Origin: Lottia gigantea
Lineage: Eukaryota > Mollusca > Gastropoda > Lottiidae
NCBI RefSeq assembly: GCF_000327385.1
Contig: NW_008706795.1
Span: 461,034-525,033 of the forward strand
Direction: 5' to 3'
DNA: 64,000 nt
Positions 13,908 to 46,094 of the stretch are shown here, piece after piece. The first letter of the stretch is position 1. Each line of letters begins with the position of its first letter. The notes beneath the pieces are model-generated. The model made no database searches, was not told the DNA's origin, and saw nothing but the letters and a program-made list of their open reading frames with translations. The translations under genes and the position numbers were made by a program.

Positions 13908-14617
13908 TTTGATCTCATCTGAACAGACTTTCAGTGGCACTGATTGAAGTCGGAAAGGAAAACAACAATCTATAAATAGATAAGCTCGTCGAGTATCTGT
14001 CGCGAGTAACGAGTTCACAGTGAGGTCAAAAAGTGATTTATTTCCCCTAAAATCCTCTCAAGAGGGACTCAAAAGCAATTATTTTCCCGATAGGAGATTT
14101 AAAAGGTTATGAGTGGAGGATGAATGACTGTTTTATAAAAATTGTTTTTAATTTATTCTTCAATGTCATTCTGTGCATTTCTTGAGTCAGGATATCTCCG
14201 TTTTGACCATCTCTAGGGTCTTTTGACATAAACTTCGGACCATTTTGACTACTTCCGTTTTAAATAGTGTCTGACGCGAGTAAGAGACAAGTTGTTTTTG
14301 CTTATTTTTGTTGTTGTTTATTTTGAAAGAAAATGTGTAGAATAATCATAGAGCTTTTTTTAAACACTGCAAGAGTATTTGGTATTTATCTGCTAATTCT
14401 ATAGTTTTGCAATTCTGTAGATGTCACGATTTTGAACGACTTTCTTAAATTATTTGTTTTTTTTATAACAAATCCTCCCTTTAATATCCGTCATGCGCAA
14501 TGATGAAAATACCCGCCATTATTTAAAACTGTCAAAGCAAGAACGGACTTGAACTTTAAAAATTGGGGTTTTATCTAGTTTTCTCGTTTGAATGAAATTT
14601 TGACGTAAACTTACACG
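13908..14617. promoter_or_regulatory. Shared 5' region between DSTYK and POC1
   Basis: Two divergent genes have start codons 710 bp apart (13907 minus, 14618 plus). The interval is slightly richer in CpG than its surroundings and has no repeat array and no clear TATA box at either side. A bidirectional promoter is inferred from the arrangement; transcription starts cannot be read from the sequence. Confidence 0.5.
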
Positions 14618-17600
14618 ATGGCAACAACTCTGGTAATATCAGTATTCAATAATATATCTTTTTGGTAAATTTAAGAAGTGTTTCACGACTTAAACGTTGA
14701 AAAACATTCTGTTTGTTTTTTGATTAGATGTTTGCATTAAAATTCAATAACAATTGACATTTGTACTTATTCTGAAGATATTTTGTTGCCGTGGAAACTT
14801 GAATAAAGGTTTATCACATTCTTTTAAACAGCAGGCTAGAATATGACTTCTGACCCCAATCGGTTCCACAACCACTATTAAATGGCTAGACCGGTTTATT
14901 TTCAATGTGTGCTAATAATGCATGAACCTATATCTAAACACATTATATAGTTTCTATAAATTTACCAGGCCACAGAGGAATCATTTAAAACATCAAATTT
15001 GAATTTTCCTATTATAATTGATACAAGGCCGGTGTTTTCTTGTGAATGGTTTCTTAGCGTCTGTGAAATTCCAATACATGCGCAGAAGGTTTTGTTTACA
15101 AATGGCAAAGAATTTTCGATCAGAAATGTATAAATTAACTTTGTATGTGTACTTCTCTGGATGTTACATTGTAAATTATGGATTACTATCATTATATAAA
15201 AATTCACAAAATCACAATAATGCCTTGAGAAATCCAGGAACAATTGTATGAAAGATTTTGTACCATTGATAATTAATGAACTTTTTCTTTCAGGAAGATC
15301 CGTCTTTGGAACGGCATTTCAATGGCCATAGAGACACAGTTACTAGTATGGATTTTAATCCAAATGCTACCCAGCTAGGTAATTATTTACTGTTTACACA
15401 GAAAAAAAATTCAGGTGGAGATATATGTAGTTCATGCTATCCGATATCTTACATTTTTGAATGTTTCAAATACCGGTACATACGAAACTTATAAGCTTAC
15501 ATATGTTTTGTTATATGGAAATAACACACATAAATGTAGTTTACAACCATTTTAAATCTCTTCCTCAACTTAAGTCAAATTTTGATAAAGGCTATAATAT
15601 TTCAACTAAGCCTTCAAAGTTTAGAAATAGCTTTAATTGTGATTTGAAGGCTTTGTTGAAACATTGTATCCTTTTTCAAAATCAGACTTATTAAGTCAGA
15701 GAAGTGAATCAAAATGGTTGTGAACTACGCATGTGTGTGTTATTTCCCCATAAGAACCATACGTAGTTTCGTATGATACCATCATTTTTTATTTTAGCAT
15801 CTGGATCAATGGATTCTTGTCTAATGGTATGGAATTTCAAGCCAAAAATGAGAGCTTATAGATTTGTTGGACACAAGGTAGGTGTTATTTTATAATTCTG
15901 CTTTCTCAATTAGTATATTAGGATAAGTCGATCTGGCAGAGATGAATAACATCAGAATTAGTATAGTACAAAGAATATTTTTGTGTTGTAAATTTCAGGA
16001 TGCTGTTATGTCAGTTAGCTTTTCACCATCTGGTCATTTAGTAGCTTCAGCCTCCAGAGATAAAACAGTTAGATTGTGGATTCCTAGTGTGTGAGTATAT
16101 ATCTCATTAATATAGATTACAATAACAAAATATTTTCACTGTTATAACTATATAAAACAATATATCAATTGCTTGATAAAGATTCCTGTATGTGAATTGA
16201 AATGTTGCAAAAATTAAAGAAAGGAGTAGTATATCCTTAATAGTGTTCTTATTTATTTAATGTTCTATCTACTTCTAAATATCATTTAGAGATAATATAT
16301 CAATTGTACAAATATTAAAACAGAACTTGAATCATCTTGTTTCATGCTGTATGATCTTCAGACAATAGATTAAACTTTCTATGTGTGTATATTACATTCT
16401 TCGTAATTTGGTAACATAGAAGATATAAGGTAATTGACTAAGGATGTTAAAAAAAACTTACTTGCTGAAAACAGGGAGAGAACCTGATGCTCTGATATTC
16501 AAACTTTTGGTACCATACTTCACTTCTGTTTAAACAATCGTATATTTGAGTTTTTCCTTTTTGCTGTTTTGTACAGAGAAAGTTGAATCTTTGCAATAAG
16601 CCTCTAATCTATTTATAGTAAAGGAGAGTCTACAGTTTTTAAAGCTCATACAGCTACAGTACGATCAGTTGATTTCTCTTCTGATGGTCAGACATTATTA
16701 ACAGCTTCAGATGATAAAACTATCAAAGTAGGTTTTACTTTATCTTTTCAACAATAAATACAAAGTGAAATGGTGGATGGCATTGACAAATTAGGTGGAT
16801 TGTCTAGCTTTGGGAACTGGCTGTAGCTCTGTTGAATCTGATATCTTAACAGTATTTGCTTAGTTAGGGATTTTAGCTTTGATTTTTGTAAGCATGCAGA
16901 AATTCTTGTAACCTTAATCGTCATTTTTTCATTCTTTTTATATGAAAAAAGTGAATGCAAATGATGTGAGAAAGATCAAAGGAGCACCATTTGGTCAGCA
17001 GAATCTCTTTGAAATAATCCCATCGACATTCTTGTACTGAAAAGTATGAAACTTTCTATTCCAGCTATGGACTGTTCACAGACAAAAGTTTTTGTTTTCT
17101 CTGACCAAACATATGAATTGGGTCAGATGTGCCAAGTAAGTACAAATATTCAGAAAATATTTTAGTTTCACCTTTTGAAATGATAAGTTTGTTCTGATGA
17201 TAGCATTGGCACATCATTATTCTAGACCCAATGGGTTTTACTTATAATTTACATAGAAGTAATCAATATCTCAGAGGTAATAACGACTTTGCTATGGAGA
17301 TAGATATAAGGATTTTCCATCAAATACAGATATTAATCACCTCATATTTTCTAGTTTTCTCTGTTTTTTTTTTTGTAGATTTTCACCAGATAACAGACTG
17401 GTAGTATCAGGTAGTGATGATAAAACAGTCAGATTATGGGACAGACAGAGTAAAGATTGTGTACATACCTTTTATGAAACAGGAGGGTAATTATTATTTT
17501 ATTATTTTAGGTTTTGCATCTATGTACAGTTCCCCCTAGTGGTATATTTGTAGATTTATCAAACTATGTATAGTTTAAGCCTAGTTGTACATCTTTATAT

Positions 17601-20600
17601 ATATAGGCTTGTCAACTATGTGCATTTTACCATAGTGGTACATCTTCATATTTATAGGCTTGTCAACTATGTATAGTTTTATCTGTACATGTTTATATGT
17701 ATAGGTTTGTCAACTGTGTATAGTTTCATCTGTACATGTTTATATTTATAGGTTGTCAACTATGTATAGGTTCATCTGTACATGTTTATATTTATAGGTT
17801 TGTCAACTATGTATAGTTTTATCTGTACATGTTTATATTTATAGGTTTGTCAACTGTGTATAGGTTCATCTGTATATGTTTATATGTATAGGTTTGTCAA
17901 CTGTGTATAAGTTCATCTGTACATGTTTGTATTTATAGGTTTGTCAACTGTGTATAGTTTCATCTGTACATGTTTATATTTATAGGTTGTCAACTATGTA
18001 TAGGTTCATCTGTACATGTTTATATTTATAGGTTTGTCAACTGTGTATAGGTTCATCTGTATATGTTTATATTTATAGGTTTGTCAACTATGTATAGTTT
18101 TATCTGTACATGTTTATATTTATAGGTTTGTCAACTGTGTATAGGTTCATCTGTACATGTTTATATTTATAGGTTTGTCAACTGTGTATAGGTTCATCTG
18201 TATATGTTTATATTGATAGGTTTGTCAACTGTGTATAGTTTTATCTGTATATGTTTATATTTATAGGTTTGTCAACTGTGTATAGTTTTATCTGTACATG
18301 TTTATATTTATAGGTTTGTCAACTATGTATAGTTTCATCTGTACATGTTTATATTTATAGGTTTGTCAACTATGTACAGTTTCACCCTAGTGGTACATGT
18401 ATAGCTACAGCTTGTACAGATGGTAGTGTTAAAGTTTTTGATATCAGAATGAATAAATTACTACAGAATTATGTTGGTAAGGATGAAAAAAATAATGTCT
18501 TTTGCTTTGAATAAATTATGATTTTATTCTGTAAATTTCCAAGAGAAGAAATTTGGGGTCCTTTTGGTAAGGATGCCATGGCCAGTACTTCTGAGAGTTG
18601 GCCAGGTATTTACTCTCAACCCCTCTCACTATTCTTTAAGGAATATATACAGTCAGTATTTCTTTAAATCTTTCCTCTGTCTGTTTCAGCTCATTCAGCC
18701 TCAGTGAACAGTTTATCATTTCACTCTAGTGGTAATTATTTATTATCTGGATCTGATGATGCTACTTTAAAAATCTATGATTTAGCTGAAGGAAGAATCT
18801 TCTATACTCTACATGGACACCAGGTAATTTCTTTATAGTAAATAAATTTATTTTTGTAATATTACTCTTCTGATTATAAAACAGATTGTTTAACCCTTAC
18901 AACAGTTTGCTGGCTACACAATTACATATACTAGCCAATACCTAGGGATGTCACTTGAAGTTAACATGTCATATTACCTAGAATATAATTATAACACTCA
19001 GTGTTCAAAGGGTTAAGACACATTTTGTATATTGTTCATACATTAAATCTCCTACTGTTCTCATTATATTGCTTAAGTGGGCATTGTGCTGCAGTCTATG
19101 CATGTTTCAGATCCCTCAACAGTTGGGAATTCAAAATAGTAGGACAAAATTTCCCTCATTGCACATTGAATGGTGTTACCTGCTATTAGCCCATCAGGTG
19201 CAGAAAAGTAGGACGTAAGACTTTTTAATATCATTTATTTGTTTTAGGGGCCTGTTACATCAGTTGCTTTCTCTAAAAATGGAGAATATTTTGGTTCAGG
19301 TGGTTCTGATCAACAGGTGAGCTGCAAGTTAAGATTTAATACTTATTTAATTTCATTCATGTCCTGCTATTGCAAATAGTATGAGACAAAAATTCAGAAA
19401 ATATGACATATTACAGTTTATTTGGATATGTTTTATCAAAGTTCACAAAATCAGGGATGGCAAGTAGAGTCAACCAAACACATGAAACTAAACCAATCGT
19501 TAAATATATTGAAAAAACTGTCAATTCCTTAATTTATTTCTATCCTTATAGGTGTTTGCTTGGAAGACAAATTTTGATCAGATAGATTTTACAGCAGAAA
19601 AGAAAAAGAAACCAAGAGAAGTCTCACCACCAACAGTCTCAGATATACCCCCTAGAGTTAAATCTTATAGAGCTAAATCACCTAAAAGAGTAAGTATTTC
19701 ATTTTTCTTACCTTTACTTTCCTTTATATTTTCTTGAACCTCATTTATTGAATTTACCTCAAGGCCCTGTACTTGATTTATCCCATTGTTGTAAAGTCAT
19801 GATTGTTAGTTCCGCTATGTAATCTGCAAACTGATATTTTTCAGTCAATACTCAAGTTTCACAAACAGGCTTAGTTCTCAAGTTTTCACTTAAAAAGTCT
19901 TTTTGGAGCATTGATAATGGAAAGGATATGTGATATATAACTAATGAAGTTATATTTTCGAGATAATACAATATTTATAAACATTGATATTTTAAAAACA
20001 AATAAAAAGTAGAAATTGAGCATATATTGAACTTGTTGACTATTCAAAAGTGTTTTGGTTTCAGTCATACCATGTGAAGTTTACGGTTAGTGTTGAATAA
20101 GTTTCATGGCATGTCTATGCACTAATTACTATAATACACATATCACATGGTCATCATGGAATGCAACAATACTTGAATGATTCTTCCTTAAAGGATGTTT
20201 TATAAGAAATATTTGTCCACTGATATATATCGATCTTTTATCATATGAATATGTTTTTAAAGAGACAGATTCGCCATCCGTTTGCCATTGGTACCTTAGT
20301 CTCAGAAACAACAGGAATTTTTTAGCGAAGCTAATCTGTAATAATGTTCACAGCTCACTGTCGAAATTTGAGCCTTCAAATCCATGTATGTCCAGAATTA
20401 TCCTCAAGTTAAAATGAGACATATTATAGAAAAGACATTATTTAAAAACAGAAAGTGAAACTCCTAGTTTGAGGTATTTTTGAAGGCATTCTGCTATTTT
20501 CATACATCTTTAGTACATTTTCTTATATTCAATATAACCCCTGAAAAGACGAATCTGACCCTTTAAATGAGGTCAAACCATGTCAATATGTTGTATTATG

Positions 20601-21864
20601 ATCAATTTATGAATTATGTAAGCATTAACTGCATGGGTTTGTGGGATTTTTCTAGCTTGATGCACATTCAGATGTTAAGAATATGGAATTTGATAGTCAA
20701 GGTGTCACTGATATTGGACCTGCTTTTTTCTCTAATTATAAGGTTGGTGGCATATGCAAAAACACTAACAAATTTTCTTTGCATTAAAAATTTAAATTGT
20801 TTAAATTTTAAGCTTTAGACTAACCTAATAATTATTTTACTAGTAGAGTTAAAATGCATGTTAATTAATCACTTTGGTTAATTCTTGCTACATATGCTTT
20901 TCTTTGTGAAGTATTTAGATATGAGAGTTCTATACTATTCTCTTCTCAAGTTCTATTTGAATTTCATTTATTAATATGTTTGTTTTGATTTATAAATTAC
21001 TCTTATGTAAGTTTGTCTCTAATTTGAAATGAGATATGAAAGTTATATTAAAATATCTTGGTTGATTTATATAAAAATGACTTGTATATAATCTTTAAAT
21101 GATATTTAGAAGTAGATAGTTGACTTGTATATCATTTTACTATGATTTGTCTTTGTTATGTGGATGGTTGTTTGCTTCATAAGTTGCAAAATTTATGACA
21201 TCACCTAACTCATATTGAAAAAAAAATTAATTCTAAGATTTTGAGCCTAAAGGTAATGATTTTCAGTTATAAACTGTTTGCTACTATGTGTTGATGTTTA
21301 AAATCTATTTTAACCTAAATAATGATTGCAATCTATTTCAGGGAATATCTTCAACAATGAATGGTTATCATTCTGATCCAGATGAGATATTAAATACAGA
21401 GAGAACAAGATCAGATAGTAGAGAGAGAGATAGTCATTATTCATCACGTACTGAGTATACAGATAGAGATAACAGTCAGCCTATAACACAACCATTAGAA
21501 GCTAAATCTTTACCTCCACAATTAACACATTTTATGGAAACAATAGCTGGTCAATTAGATATCTTAACACAGGTAACAAACCTTGTTTTAATCCTTGTAA
21601 CACAATTGCTGCTTTTTTTTGCTATCCCAGATATCATTGTCGATTTTTAGTTACTTTACAAGTGTCTTTAAAATTGTTATTGCAATAATATTTCTTGCCC
21701 TTGGGCTTGCAATATCTTTTTGGGGAATTTAAAGTGAAAGATATGGTTGTATATTTCAGACTGTGTCACTACTAGAACAGAGGTTAAGCATGACAGAAAA
21801 TAAATTACGTGAGTGTCTGGATAATCAACAAAAAATAACGTTACAAGTTCATTCTGCAGACTAA
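14618..21864 (+). CDS. POC1: POC1 centriolar WD40 protein (POC1A/POC1B ancestor type)
   Basis: Thirteen exons: 14618-14632, 15294-15378, 15798-15877, 15999-16090, 16619-16727, 17065-17135, 17379-17486, 18361-18476, 18690-18823, 19248-19316, 19552-19689, 21342-21572, 21760-21864. Total 1353 nt, giving 450 residues plus stop. It starts [19 protein letters not shown], close to human POC1A. Seven WD40 repeats fill residues about 10-300 (KTVRLW, KTIKLW, KTVRLWD). A low-complexity Ser/Arg/Asp linker follows (exon 12), then the C-terminal POC1 motif and coiled coil ([17 protein letters not shown], then RECLDNQQK). Known role: centriole and basal-body stability and ciliogenesis. The single gene resembles both vertebrate paralogues, as expected before their duplication. 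Exon 1 holds only five codons. Intron 11 is long (1.65 kb) and contains a family A MITE; an extra alternative exon there is possible but I did not find one. Intron 7 carries an array of copies of the exon 8 border. Confidence 0.95.
17495..18360 (+). repeat. 47-bp array of exon 8 splice-acceptor copies in POC1 intron 7
   Basis: About 16 tandem units plus two decayed ones, each consisting of TTTATATTTATAG followed by GTTTGTCAACTATGTATAG and about 15 more bases. The true exon 8 starts at 18361 with the same acceptor and GTTTGTCAACTATGTACAG, so each unit is a copy of the intron/exon junction. Copies nearest exon 7 (17523-17640) keep the exon's 'CTAGTGGTACAT' stretch, while the younger 47-bp copies have lost six bases there. 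Copies read TAG or TAA where the exon reads CAG. Confidence 0.93.
20257..20568. mobile_element. MITE family A copy in POC1 intron 11
   Basis: Left end TTTAAAGAGACAGATTCGCC, right end GAATCTGACCCTTTAAA, with interior matching 6413-6755. The stretch at 20374-20407 (CAAATCCATGTATGTCCAGA and flanks) is the uninterrupted version of the site occupied by the hAT-like element at 50119-51265. The rest of intron 11 shows nothing recognisable. Confidence 0.75.
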
Positions 21865-21961
21865 GCTCATATACATGACATGTACTGTATTTTATCAGTC
21901 TAATTAAAATTAGATCAAACTTTGGTTCTGGTTTTTTCTTACCATTCATTTTTAATATATA

Positions 21962-22183
21962 TAGCCACTTCAGTTAGAGTCTAAAGACTGGCCTCTTAAG
22001 TATTTGTCAAAATAACCGTTTGACCTAATCTAATGACATCTGCTTTAACCAATTCCTTCACTCTCTCACAAAATACCAGTGCTGAAGAGGGAGAAATTTG
22101 ATTGGTTAAAGCAGGGTTAGGTCAAAAGGTTATTTTGACAAATATATAATAGGCCAGTCTTTAGACCCTAACTGAAGTGGCTA
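21962..22183. mobile_element. Hairpin MITE just after POC1
   Basis: Long inverted repeat: TAGCCACTTCAGTTAGAGTC at the left against GACCCTAACTGAAGTGGCTA at the right, with arms of about 90 bp (including TTTGTCAAAATAACC and CTGCTTTAACCAAT). Ends TA-GCC and GGC-TA suit a TA target duplication. It lies within about 100 bp of the POC1 stop and may be in its 3' UTR. Confidence 0.8.
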
Positions 22184-22441
22184 CATTAAAAATAAAAAAA
22201 TGATAATAAAAAAAAGGAATGAAGTTTGGTCTAGTTTCCATTAGACTGGTGTTTTATCTGAGTAATTGTGATTGGGTTAATACCTATGTATATTGATATT
22301 TACTATACTAGCATGTTCATCATCATTTTACCATCAATTTTAACTGGTTAGGGTGGGACTGGAACATTATTTAGTCATATTTTAAATGATTATTAATAGA
22401 AGCACAAAAAAATATTTAACAGGAGTAATCTTGTGACTCTT

Positions 22442-22530
22442 GTTACTGATTGTGATCATGACTTGCTGGTTGTGATCATGACTTGCTGGTTGTGATCATG
22501 ACTTGCTGGTTGTGATCATGACTTGCTAGT
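22442..22530. repeat. 21-bp tandem repeat
   Basis: Four to five copies of TGATCATGACTTGCTGGTTG and a variant, followed by degenerate remains. No link to a gene is visible. Confidence 0.85.
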
Positions 22531-24588
22531 ATCTTGCTATTAGTTGTGACCATTACTTACTATTTATTACATTTGAACACAAGATACTAAGGGTCACAAA
22601 TTGCTATCTCATGCTATTCGCTTATCTACATATATGAAATCTACAGCATATTCTCAAGAAGTAAAAATAAGTATCCAAAAGGTGAAATCTTCCCACATCA
22701 ATCTGATCTTTTTTCATCCGTCCATATTAATACTAGCATTTATACATTATATTTCTATCATCTTATAGTAGTGCCTTGTTTATCAACAAAGTAATCATTG
22801 TAAATTATTGTTTTTGATGGAAAAGCATAAGTTTTAAGTATAAGATTTTTATGAGCAAAGACTTATAATGAAAGAGTTCATACTTTTTTTCTTACTGACT
22901 AACAATAATAGCTTCATACAATGAATATTGAATTCTTAAGAATAATATAAGAATCTCTGATCTGGTAGAAGTAGCAACTCATTTGTATATTGTATTTAAG
23001 ATCAACTTTGTATTATAACTTGTTAAATATTATTTTTAATGAAGAAATTATTTATACCACCATTCTATTTGTGTTATATTTGAAGAAGGGAGGGGTTAAA
23101 ACTTATGATTTGAGATTTTAGAGCCGATATGATAATATCGATAACAATTTGTTTTGCCCCTGATCAATCAATAAAATATGTATCCTGGCCGCAGGTATTT
23201 TCAACCCTTTGAGAAGTGTGTAGCAAGATTGCAATCATGGGATATATTAGACTAACCTGAACTCTTCACTTATTGTTAAGGTAGTTTAAGTAGTAATGAA
23301 TACAGTGTAGATTTGACCTGAATAGTTTCAATAACCAGTTATTTCACTTCAAAACCAAATGGACTTCTACCTGCTCCTGTTATCTTTGATTCACTTGCAC
23401 CGACAAGGCCACATTTAGTCTTTAATCAACTATGGCTTGTGAAGATTTTGTCAACTGATTTAACAATTTGAGGAACATAATAATGTACAGTGTAGGTTGT
23501 TTCAAAGCCAGTAAATATGAGTGTAGAATGAACCCTTGCATAGTGAAACATATGCCCAAATATGTGTAAATGTCTTGCAGAATAAAATATGCTAGACTGA
23601 TAGATATAAATAACATAAAGAATAATTAAATAGACAACATGATATAATTGAGATCAACAACTAAGATAAATACAATTATTCAATATTTCTAGAAAATAGG
23701 ACACTTTGGAAGAAGAAAAGGCATTTAAATTTGGAACATTCTACATAAAAATACAATTTGACTAATTAGAAAACAAATACATATATTTATAAGATAATAC
23801 AGCTATAAAATAACACTAAAAGAAAAATATGTGATAATAAAAAGATTTGACACAATTGAAGCTGTATTCTGTATTGTGATATGCAAATGTGGTGCTAATA
23901 AGGAGTGTGGTTGAGGGTCGGCTAAAAACTTGATCATCATGATTAACTGGATGGACTGGCGCCAATAAGGAATGTGTTCAATTAGCTAAAAGGTGTAAAC
24001 TATCACAGTACATAATAAAAAATACATTAACAAGCACTTTATAAATAACTATCAAAATGGACGAATTTAAATAATAAATCTCAATTTTTCATTTTACAAT
24101 TTATCACAATTTGAATATAAATCTCAATACCTTATTTTATAATCTAGATAATAAATCTCAATACTTCATATCTTATAATTTATCAAATTTTGAACATATA
24201 AATGTACAGAGATTCTTCATTTTTCAAAAAAAAATATTCATGTCAAATAAATATTCATAATATCCTATAACATTCTAATTTCATCTAGAGGATTGCATGC
24301 CCTGCAAAAATGCTGAGCTACAAAGTTGTTGATAAAAATGTTCTCCCATTGTCTGACATGTTAAGGTGTTTAAGGTATCCTTAATAAAATATTAAATGTA
24401 TGAAGATGGTCAATAATAAAATTTCAAATAAATACAATTTTCTACAGATAAATCCTACTTCAGGTGAATTAATATACAATTAAAGCCTATATATATTGAA
24501 TTTTCTAAATGTAAACATACAGAAACTAAAACATAATCACAGATAGTAAAACATAAAATCACAGATAACAGAGCTATATTCTCATATT

Positions 24589-43485
<18,897 letters not shown>

Positions 43486-44366
43486 GATGTATTTATTGCA
43501 ATTTGTCACTGTTTGTCTATGTCGGCAACTTCAAAGAAACAAGTGCCCGTTAAATGTTTATATCCGTTTTCCTATAGAAAAACGACACAAATATAGTCCT
43601 CGCTTGTTTTATCCTATTATTCTCTTCTCCATCTTTAGTTTTTAAATATGTTTAATCCTAAAAAAATATCCCTCCTCCAGTTAAAACTGTATCAACACGC
43701 ATGATAAATTTTGTTTCTAACTTGACAACCATGTAAACATTCTTAGCCTCCAATCCAAAATGGTGGACTTATGTCATAAAAATGTTTCTGAATCAACGAA
43801 AGATGTCAGAAATTAACAAAAACAATAGAATGGCCTATCAATTAACAAACGTGTTTTTCAATCAAACCTATTAAATTTGGATTCATTCCTTAAATTCTAT
43901 AAATGTTTTTTTTCATTATCACATTTTGTTCGAGATTATGACAAATGAAATGCTACATTCAATACAGCTATAAAAACGTGATCACTATTTATTCGGGAAA
44001 ATTATAGTAGTAGTAGATAATCCGAATGATTCCAAAAAATATACTACGGACTAAATGTTATTGGCGGCAATCTTCTTTAAAATACAGATCTAGTAATTGT
44101 AATTTGAAATCTAATTTCAATCTTGTTTCAACCTAGTTTCAATCCAGTTTCACTTTAATCCGAACCATCTGCCTTTATTCCAGTTTTTCGTGGTAGTAAA
44201 ATTTTCTTTCATTGTAGAATAATCTTATCAGTTATACCCATTTTATCGGATTGTAAGCTAGCTCATACAGCCCATTAGAGCCATCGACATAAAATATTTG
44301 GGTTAAGTTTACAAACCTTCGGTAGATGCTTATAATCCAATCAATCGTTGCATTTATACATACTTA
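43486..44366. other. Upstream region of FHAD1, nothing else supported
   Basis: The FHAD1 promoter must lie here or in an upstream non-coding exon. I see no clear core promoter, no repeat and no convincing coding region. The open frame at 43391-43645 is antisense to exon 1. Confidence 0.5.
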
Positions 44367-45290
44367 TGTGACAGTGTGGTTATTTCTAGAGAGACTGTCT
44401 CTTTAAACAGTTCAGTGGTTGATTAGTTTTTTTTTTAGCTACAAGCACACTTCACTGCATAAGCCAATCACCTATGAATACCCTTTTTTCTTTCTATTTT
44501 TATCTTGGGGTTCACCTTTCTCTTTGCTCTGGGGTGAGCTGTCTTCGCCTTTACCCTAGCTACTGTGTGTGTAGTGTGGTAGTCGTATTCTATTATATAA
44601 AATTTATCATGTCTCTGTTATTTATTTCTGAAGTATAGCTTTAAGTCTCTTTTTCTTCCCTAGTTTATCCACGGTAGCTTTAAGTTGTTTACAAGCAGAG
44701 TGAACACTTTTCTTTATTTTTACTCAGTTTAAATTCTAATCACTCTCCTATATAAGACTTTCTCTCTCTTTCTTTCTTCACTTCTGTCATTTCACCTAAA
44801 ATTGTGTGTTTGTATGTTTGATGTCATCTTTCTTGGTAAGTTATTATTCTTTTATTTTACTTTTTCTACAGACTGGACAAATCTATTTTATTCAATGCAA
44901 TTCTCCTTTAGAAATGTAATTTTGTAATAACTTATTTTCATAAAGTTTAAAGTTGTTTTCATTAGTTACGACAGCCATCTTTGTTTTCTTTTAGAAATCT
45001 TAGGCTACATGGTTATTTAATCTACACCTAATTTTATACAAGTTTATAATAACTCCTATTTTATAGGGTAAGATTGTTTATAGATTTTCTTTAGTTATAT
45101 ATTTCTAAATATGCATTATAAATGGCAGATGTGAATTTGTATTATTTATTTGTGTTGTGAATTTCTTTCATTATTTGTATTTATAAGAATTATTTATGTA
45201 TTTTTCAGAATTATTGTTTAGATTTATAATAATAAAATTTATAGAACCCCGACCCAGAGTTTCCTTGTACCTTCAAAAAAACCTGTTACA
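44367..45290 (+). mobile_element. Possible LTR fossil (single LTR-like sequence)
   Basis: The 924-bp stretch begins TGTGACAG and ends CTGTTACA, near-inverted TG..CA termini as in LTRs. It contains a TATA-like TATATAAG near 44751 and an AATAAA near 45231. TGGATACC follows two bases after the end, where a primer-binding site would be expected. No internal coding region is visible, so at most a decayed remnant is present. The family is unknown. A non-coding promoter unrelated to LTRs is an equally open reading. Confidence 0.3.
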
Positions 45291-46094
45291 GTTGGATACC
45301 ACACTTTCAACACCATCTTGAAGAAGATAAAATTTCATTTTTCTTTAAGTTAAGTCTGTTTAATTCAAACTCTAATTAATCCTTTATTAATTAGTGAAAG
45401 GTATGTGTGTCTCTTTTTATTATGGGTAACTGTCAAGGGTTTTACCAATTTTAGCAAGAATGGGTGTAAATGGGATATTTTAACTTGTAATTTAGTACCG
45501 TGTATTAAGTATAATGCCTATTATTTCAGTATGTTAAAGATGTTATTTGTATATAGATAGTTTATGACTTAGTAATTGGTATTTAACCCCACTTCGGGTA
45601 GGTTGAAGTTAATTCATTATAATTTATCAGTATATTCTATTTTCATAATTATATAATCATTTGATTAGAAGACATTCCATTTTTATAAATGATGTATTGA
45701 CTTTGTATATATTATTTTATTGTGTATTAATTCTGAACATTGTTTTGCAGGGTTTTTATGATTAAAAATAATAAAAGTAAAAATCGAACCCAGGCCTTTT
45801 TTTATTGGGGAAAAGAAGATGTCTTTTATAAATGAATATATTATATTCAAAACTCAAACCAATTACCAAAAGACGCGAATCTGTCCAAAATGCAAAAATT
45901 GTCACTTGAAATGTGTTTTTACGGAAGGCATTTTTCTGACAAACTTTTTGTTGATGATTTTGCTACCTAGGGATGTTTGTATATCAAATGTAAATTCATC
46001 CAAATGTTTCTTTTCATAAACCCCATGACAAAGTTACCATTTTAAGTAATTCTGAATTTTATGGAAACGATTATTTTTATTCACAAAACAAGTA
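45291..46094. other. AT-rich intergenic stretch
   Basis: No gene, array or element end that I can support. The short open frame at 45819-46019 has no recognised similarity. Confidence 0.5.

Larger units (their letters stand above)
21865..24588. other. Convergent intergenic region between POC1 and FHAD1
   Basis: The 3' ends of two genes face each other here. The interval holds the hairpin MITE 21962-22183 and a short tandem repeat 22442-22530, otherwise AT-rich sequence without supported genes. Several AATAAA-like words occur on both strands, so exact polyadenylation sites cannot be chosen. Confidence 0.6.

Noticed and set aside
15018-15694. Short plus-strand frames around POC1 exon 2
   Set aside because: They run through intron sequence on both sides of exon 2; only 15294-15378 is supported by phase and homology.
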